Assembly: GCA_051208035.1 (NCBI GenBank)
Contig: JBPJFZ010000002.1
Coordinates: 248,001 to 312,000 of the forward strand
From: JACKOB01 sp024234575
Lineage (GTDB): Bacteria > Pseudomonadota > Gammaproteobacteria > Pseudomonadales > Oleiphilaceae
Length of the DNA: 64,000 bases
Reading direction: 5' to 3'
The position numbers and the translations under genes are program-made. Shown here piece by piece: positions 60,212 to 64,000 of the stretch (positions are counted from its first letter, which is position 1; each line of letters begins with the position of its first letter). The notes under the pieces were generated by a model. The model was given only the letters and a program-made list of their open reading frames with translations, was not told the origin of the DNA and did no database searches.

Positions 60212-63046
60212 ATGATGAGAATGAAGTTCAGCACACGTATTGGTATATACACCCTGATTGCGAGCCTGGTACCTTTATGTCTGGCCATTACGGCGAGTAT
60301 TTTTCTGTCGAGTGGGTTGACGGTGCAGCTCACGATGAAAAGTGCCGAAGGTAAGCTGGCGGCGTGGAGCGAAGAGTTAAATGGCTTTTTCCGTGAGCGG
60401 CAGGCGGAAATTACCTTGCTGGCCTATTCTCCGGCGTTGCGTGACCAACCTTTCGAACTTGCTTTACCTTACCTAAGAGAAGAGCTGCAACGTAATCAGG
60501 ATACGTTCGAGAAATTTATACTTGGCCACACCGATGGCACTTTTCTAAATACTTCTGGAGGCAATCCTTATCAAGGAATGATCCGCACGTTTGACGATAC
60601 CGAGCCAGATGCAAAACCAAGATTCATAAAAGCCCGGGATTACTGGCAAGCCACTGCAGGAAAATCATCCGCTGAGGCCGACCATGTATTTGTGTCGAAT
60701 CCAATGATTTCGTATACCACCGGGGTGCGGCAGGTCGTTATTGCGGCAACTGTACGTGATAGAAACAACACAGTTAAGGGGTTGATAGGCGGCTCTTTGC
60801 CTTGGGAAGTGATCGAAGCGAAACTCAATGAAATCAAAGAGCGTGTAACACGCGACTATCCAACTGCCCATTTTGCGCTGGTTGCGGGTGATGGCACTTA
60901 TTGGTATCACTGGGATGAGTCAAAAACTATCCGCATTCGCCGAGATGACTACGGCAATATCATCAGAACCCGAGAGGGTGAAAAAGCTTCTATATCAACC
61001 AGTATCCTGGAAGAAAAAAACACTGCGCTCGCCGCTATGGGCCGGGACATGATTTCAGGCAATAAGGGCTATCGACTGTTTACGAACGGCAGTAAAGATG
61101 AAAACGAATATGCGATTTATACCGGCATTGGCGAAACTGGGTATTCAATTTTTCTGGTTGTTCCCGAACGGGAAATACTGGTGCCCGTGGCAACTCTAAA
61201 AAATTTACTGCTGACGCCGTTAATTATCGCTATTGCAATGGCCGTACTGGTGTCGATGTTACTTTCGCGGCAGCTCGCCGCGCCGGTCGTGAATTTAAAA
61301 AATGCTATTCAAAAGTTTGATCCGGAAATTGACGACCCTGAAGTAGTGCACTCAGATCTGCGCGAATTAAATGATCTTAGCGAGGCATTTCAAGAAACCG
61401 CCGCACGGGTGAGGGCCAAAGAAAAACAACGAAGGCAAGAATTGCTTAGCGCCTACGATCAGTTGCAGGTAGAAAAAAACGCAGCGGAAAGAGCCAATGC
61501 TGCAAAAAGTGACTTTCTTGCCAATATGAGTCATGAAATTCGCACGCCGATGAATGCTATCAACGGCATGGCTGATTTATGTCTGCTAACCGAAATGACA
61601 CCAACGCAGCAAAACTATCTGCATAAATTAAAGTCGGCATCGAGGGCGCTACTGGTACTGATTAATGACATTCTCGACTTTTCTAAAATTGAAGCTGGCA
61701 AGCTAAACATAGAAGAGGTGCCGTTTAGCCTTAAAGAGTTAATGGAAGACCTCGCCAATGTCATCTCAATTGCCGCCGAGAACAAAGGCATTGAGTTTAT
61801 AATTCAGAGTGATTTAAGCACGCCTTTTTTTCTTAAAGGTGATCCCCTGAGAGTTAATCAGGTTTTGATCAATCTTTGCAGTAACGCGGTGAAATACACA
61901 GAAGAAGGTCAGGTTGTTGTATTGATCAGGCCAGTAGAAAAAGATTTTTACCACGTCGTCTTGGAGATTATTGTCAAAGACTCTGGTATTGGTATAGATG
62001 CCGAGAAACTTCCGCATTTGTTTGATGAGTTTTATCAAACAGACACCAGTACAACCAGAAAGTACGGTGGCACCGGGTTAGGTCTGGCTATCGTTAAAAA
62101 ACTGGTAGGCTTGATGAACGGAACAGTATCGGCCAGCAGTGAGCCTGGTAAAGGCTCTGAGTTTGTGGTGACCATCCCGTTTAATATCACTGAGCAGAAG
62201 CAGTTTGATTATCAACGTTATGCGAATCAGTTTTACAACAAGACCGTGCTGGTGGTGGATGATAATGCACAAGCCCGAGAAATTTTTAGCGAATTAATTA
62301 CCCGCTTTGGTTGTACTGTTGAGACAGCGGTGAATGGCACTGAAGCACTAAATTTATGCCAGAGCCATCACTACGATTTGATAATTCTTGATTGGAACAT
62401 GCCAGACATCGATGGCATAGAGACCTATCGTCGATTAAAAAAAATGGAGATTGATCTGCCTGCGGTCATTATGGCCAGCGCCCACTCGCACTCACGTATT
62501 AAAGATGAAGCCCGAGAGGTGGGAATCCGAAAATTTTTAAGTAAACCGGTAATGAACTCTGTGCTTTATGATGCCGTTGCGGATGCACTGATTAATCAGC
62601 AAAAGGATGGCTGGAATGATGCTGATGATCAACTTACAGAACAGGATGATTTGATTGATCAGGTGAATGTGAATGCCCGTGGTGCACGAATCCTGGTGGT
62701 AGAAGATACCGCAGTGAATTTAGAAATTGCCCAGGCTTTGCTTGAGCAAGCGGGTTTTTTGGTGTTGACCGCAGTAAATGGTGCTGAAGCGATAGACGTA
62801 TTGGAGCGCGAGCATGTGGATTTGGTATTGATGGATGTGCAAATGCCAGTCATGGATGGTTACCAGGCCACCCGCAGAATCCGTCAGGAAAGTAAGTATC
62901 AGAATTTACCTATATTAGCCATGACAGCGAACGCGATGGTAGGAGATAGAGAGCAATGTATAGAGGCCGGTATGAATGACCATTTAGCAAAGCCTATTGA
63001 CCTAGAAAATTTGTTAATAAAAATCAATCATTGGCTTATGGTATAG
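60212..63046 (+). CDS. Hybrid sensor histidine kinase with two receiver domains
   Basis: A 944-residue membrane sensor kinase. Helix at about 10-30, a periplasmic double-Cache domain (30-335), second helix (about 335-360), HAMP (365-410), HisKA with H441 (MSHEIRTP), HATPase (about 545-665, DSGIGI and GGTGLGLAIV), receiver 1 with D727 and receiver 2 with D875. No Hpt domain is present, so output must pass to another protein. The ATG at 60212 (MMRMKF) is used; the frame opens at 60146 with a TTG. Signal unknown. Confidence 0.93.
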   Translation: MMRMKFSTRIGIYTLIASLVPLCLAITASIFLSSGLTVQLTMKSAEGKLAAWSEELNGFFRERQAEITLLAYSPALRDQPFELALPYLREELQRNQDTFEKFILGHTDGTFLNTSGGNPYQGMIRTFDDTEPDAKPRFIKARDYWQATAGKSSAEADHVFVSNPMISYTTGVRQVVIAATVRDRNNTVKGLIGGSLPWEVIEAKLNEIKERVTRDYPTAHFALVAGDGTYWYHWDESKTIRIRRDDYGNIIRTREGEKASISTSILEEKNTALAAMGRDMISGNKGYRLFTNGSKDENEYAIYTGIGETGYSIFLVVPEREILVPVATLKNLLLTPLIIAIAMAVLVSMLLSRQLAAPVVNLKNAIQKFDPEIDDPEVVHSDLRELNDLSEAFQETAARVRAKEKQRRQELLSAYDQLQVEKNAAERANAAKSDFLANMSHEIRTPMNAINGMADLCLLTEMTPTQQNYLHKLKSASRALLVLINDILDFSKIEAGKLNIEEVPFSLKELMEDLANVISIAAENKGIEFIIQSDLSTPFFLKGDPLRVNQVLINLCSNAVKYTEEGQVVVLIRPVEKDFYHVVLEIIVKDSGIGIDAEKLPHLFDEFYQTDTSTTRKYGGTGLGLAIVKKLVGLMNGTVSASSEPGKGSEFVVTIPFNITEQKQFDYQRYANQFYNKTVLVVDDNAQAREIFSELITRFGCTVETAVNGTEALNLCQSHHYDLIILDWNMPDIDGIETYRRLKKMEIDLPAVIMASAHSHSRIKDEAREVGIRKFLSKPVMNSVLYDAVADALINQQKDGWNDADDQLTEQDDLIDQVNVNARGARILVVEDTAVNLEIAQALLEQAGFLVLTAVNGAEAIDVLEREHVDLVLMDVQMPVMDGYQATRRIRQESKYQNLPILAMTANAMVGDREQCIEAGMNDHLAKPIDLENLLIKINHWLMV

Positions 63047-63325
63047 GTGCGCTGCCCAAGAAGGAAAATAGTGGTTGAAACCTGTTAGTCGAAAGAGCCA
63101 GCCTGTTTATTTTATTTTTTGAATGTTTTTTCTATCTGACTGAACTATACCTATATCGTTGAGTCAAAGTCTCTGCTGTTTCATCAAACCCCAGCTCGGC
63201 AAAGGAATGAATGTCTCATAAGGTTGCCAGGCCAAAGAATGAAGAGTCCAGCTTAACAAGTGTATAACTGACCCCATGAGCGTTTGTTATGCGCGTTTTT
63301 TTGTCACTAATAAAAGGATCATATT

Positions 63326-63586
63326 ATGAATAAAGTACAGAAGAAGCTCTCTGGTGCGGCATTGGCAATGGCAGCGGCGGGTTTTGTGGGTAGTGCGATG
63401 GTTGCACCATCAATCGCTTCTGCTGAAGAAGCACAGGTAGAATGCTGGGGAATTAATGGTTGTGCTGGACAAAATGATTGCAAAACAGCAGAAAATGACT
63501 GCAAAGGTATGGCTGAATGTAAGGGGCAAGGGTTTGTTTTGTTAACTGCCGAGGCTTGTGAAGAAAAAGGCGGCGAAGTTAAATAA
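63326..63586 (+). CDS. Bufferin-type metallophore precursor (BufA family)
   Basis: An 86-residue precursor with a signal peptide (cleavage after A33, IASA) and a mature part with six Cys (C40, C46, C52, C59, C65, C78) in the bufferin pattern (CWGINGCAGQNDCKTAENDCKGMAECKGQGF). Closest by eye to the BufA2-type precursors. In known cases the neighbouring MNIO enzyme converts Cys residues to copper-binding thiooxazoles and the product protects against copper. The next gene is such an enzyme. Confidence 0.85.
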   Translation: MNKVQKKLSGAALAMAAAGFVGSAMVAPSIASAEEAQVECWGINGCAGQNDCKTAENDCKGMAECKGQGFVLLTAEACEEKGGEVK

Positions 63587-63670
63587 GAAAACCCTTCAAG
63601 CTAGCTGTGTCGTTTGACCTATTATTTGTGATGACTGATAAGGTGTCGAGTGGATGCAGCCGAGAACGCT

Positions 63671-63686
63671 CGGAACGTTTGTTCCG
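63671..63686 (+). other. Stem-loop between the bufferin precursor and MNIO genes
   Basis: CGGAAC and GTTCCG around a 4-base loop, followed by GGTGTTTTCTC, a weak T-rich tract. Partial termination here would give more precursor than enzyme. A second small inverted repeat, CGAGAACGCTCG, lies just upstream at 63661. Confidence 0.45.
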
Positions 63687-63745
63687 GGTGTTTTCTCTTG
63701 GCACAACTTGTCACTATCCTTTTACCATGCCGTATCGAAGAAACC

Positions 63746-64000
63746 ATGCCTAGTGAAGCGCTAAACCATTCTAAAAAATTGCAGCCGGATTCCCACTGCG
63801 GGAAACACGCTAAACCACCCTTTGCAGGTTTTGGTCTTGGTTTGCGCACCGACTATTACTCGACCATTTTAGAGACCTTGCCAGCGGTGGATTGGTTCGA
63901 AATTATCAGTGAAAACTATATGGTGGATGGTGGTAAACCTCTGTATTTTCTCGATCGGATTCGAGAACACTACCCACTTGCAATGCACGGTGTTTCATTG
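63746..64000 (+). CDS. bufB: MNIO-family (DUF692) RiPP-modifying enzyme, partial
   Basis: The first 85 codons of an MNIO/DUF692 enzyme, cut by the window end. The segment AGFGLGLRTDYYSTILE, then VDWFEIISENYMVDGG and LAMHGVSL, is the family's TIM-barrel N-terminus with a likely iron ligand (His in HGVSL and Glu in ISENY). The family oxidises Cys of peptide precursors with two or three iron ions. It follows the bufferin precursor by 160 bases. A DUF2063-type partner is expected beyond the edge but cannot be seen. Confidence 0.85.
   Translation, partial: MPSEALNHSKKLQPDSHCGKHAKPPFAGFGLGLRTDYYSTILETLPAVDWFEIISENYMVDGGKPLYFLDRIREHYPLAMHGVSL

Noticed and set aside
62659..62853. Minus-strand Thr/Ser-rich ORF opposite the second receiver domain
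   Set aside because: Shadow frame of the hybrid kinase; the plus-strand receiver domain is intact.
1..64000. CRISPR arrays, insertion sequences, integrases or prophage genes
   Set aside because: No regularly spaced repeats, transposase-like frames or terminal inverted repeats were found; the only repeats are within the RTX/Ig-like and anchor genes or short leader elements.

Overview
The window looks like chromosomal core sequence of a marine-type gammaproteobacterium. It carries the gene order known from E. coli and Pseudomonas around 6S RNA (zapA beside ygfB-pepP-ubiH-ubiI), the block ubiE-ubiJ-ubiB-hisI-hisE-tatABC-rsmE, fabA-fabB, an arginine-type EF-P with its rhamnosyltransferase EarP, wax ester synthase and polyhydroxyalkanoate-associated genes, and a GlyGly-CTERM protein. 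This mix fits the Cellvibrionales/Spongiibacteraceae side of the class. That placement is inferred from gene content, not from a phylogeny. No insertion sequence, prophage, CRISPR array, tRNA or rRNA was seen.

Layout: 1-6500 holds 6S RNA, zapA and a small coiled-coil gene on the minus strand, the ubiquinone hydroxylase operon on the plus strand, and a roughly 500-nt minus-strand RNA with about 25 GGA motifs, read as a CsrB/RsmZ-class regulator sponge with a GacA-type upstream box. 6500-12720 is the minus-strand ubiquinone/histidine/Tat operon. 13000-18800 is a lipid-storage neighbourhood (PHA-associated protein, FFLEELY-type protein, alpha/beta hydrolase, WS/DGAT, Yip1-type membrane protein). 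18900-31600 has a soluble transhydrogenase with an HDOD partner, a TetR-controlled molybdopterin enzyme, a double cupin protein, a CobW GTPase and a cupredoxin/c-di-GMP/Cys-cluster operon. 31800-39900 has a SulP transporter, a CBS protein, Fur-boxed feoAB, efp-earP and a transglutaminase-like protein. 39900-45900 is a six-gene Mrp/Pha-type cation/proton antiporter.

46000-52900 is the main accessory locus. A CRP-type site placed as in a class II promoter precedes a ~350-nt A-rich leader and three genes for exported proteins: a DUF6160-like protein, a 1,173-residue RTX/Ig-like protein, and a zinc-ligand-less M23-like protein ending in a GlyGly-CTERM anchor. 53000-57400 has a CopD-like membrane protein, a lipoprotein metallo-beta-lactamase, and two genes with FNR/ANR boxes at -41.5 geometry. 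fabB-fabA, a hybrid sensor kinase and the start of a bufferin (BufA/MNIO) RiPP locus close the window; the MNIO gene is cut by the right edge.

The most promising points are the CsrB-like RNA, the secreted-protein trio with its leader, and the bufferin locus. All family names come from reading motifs by eye; no database search was possible.
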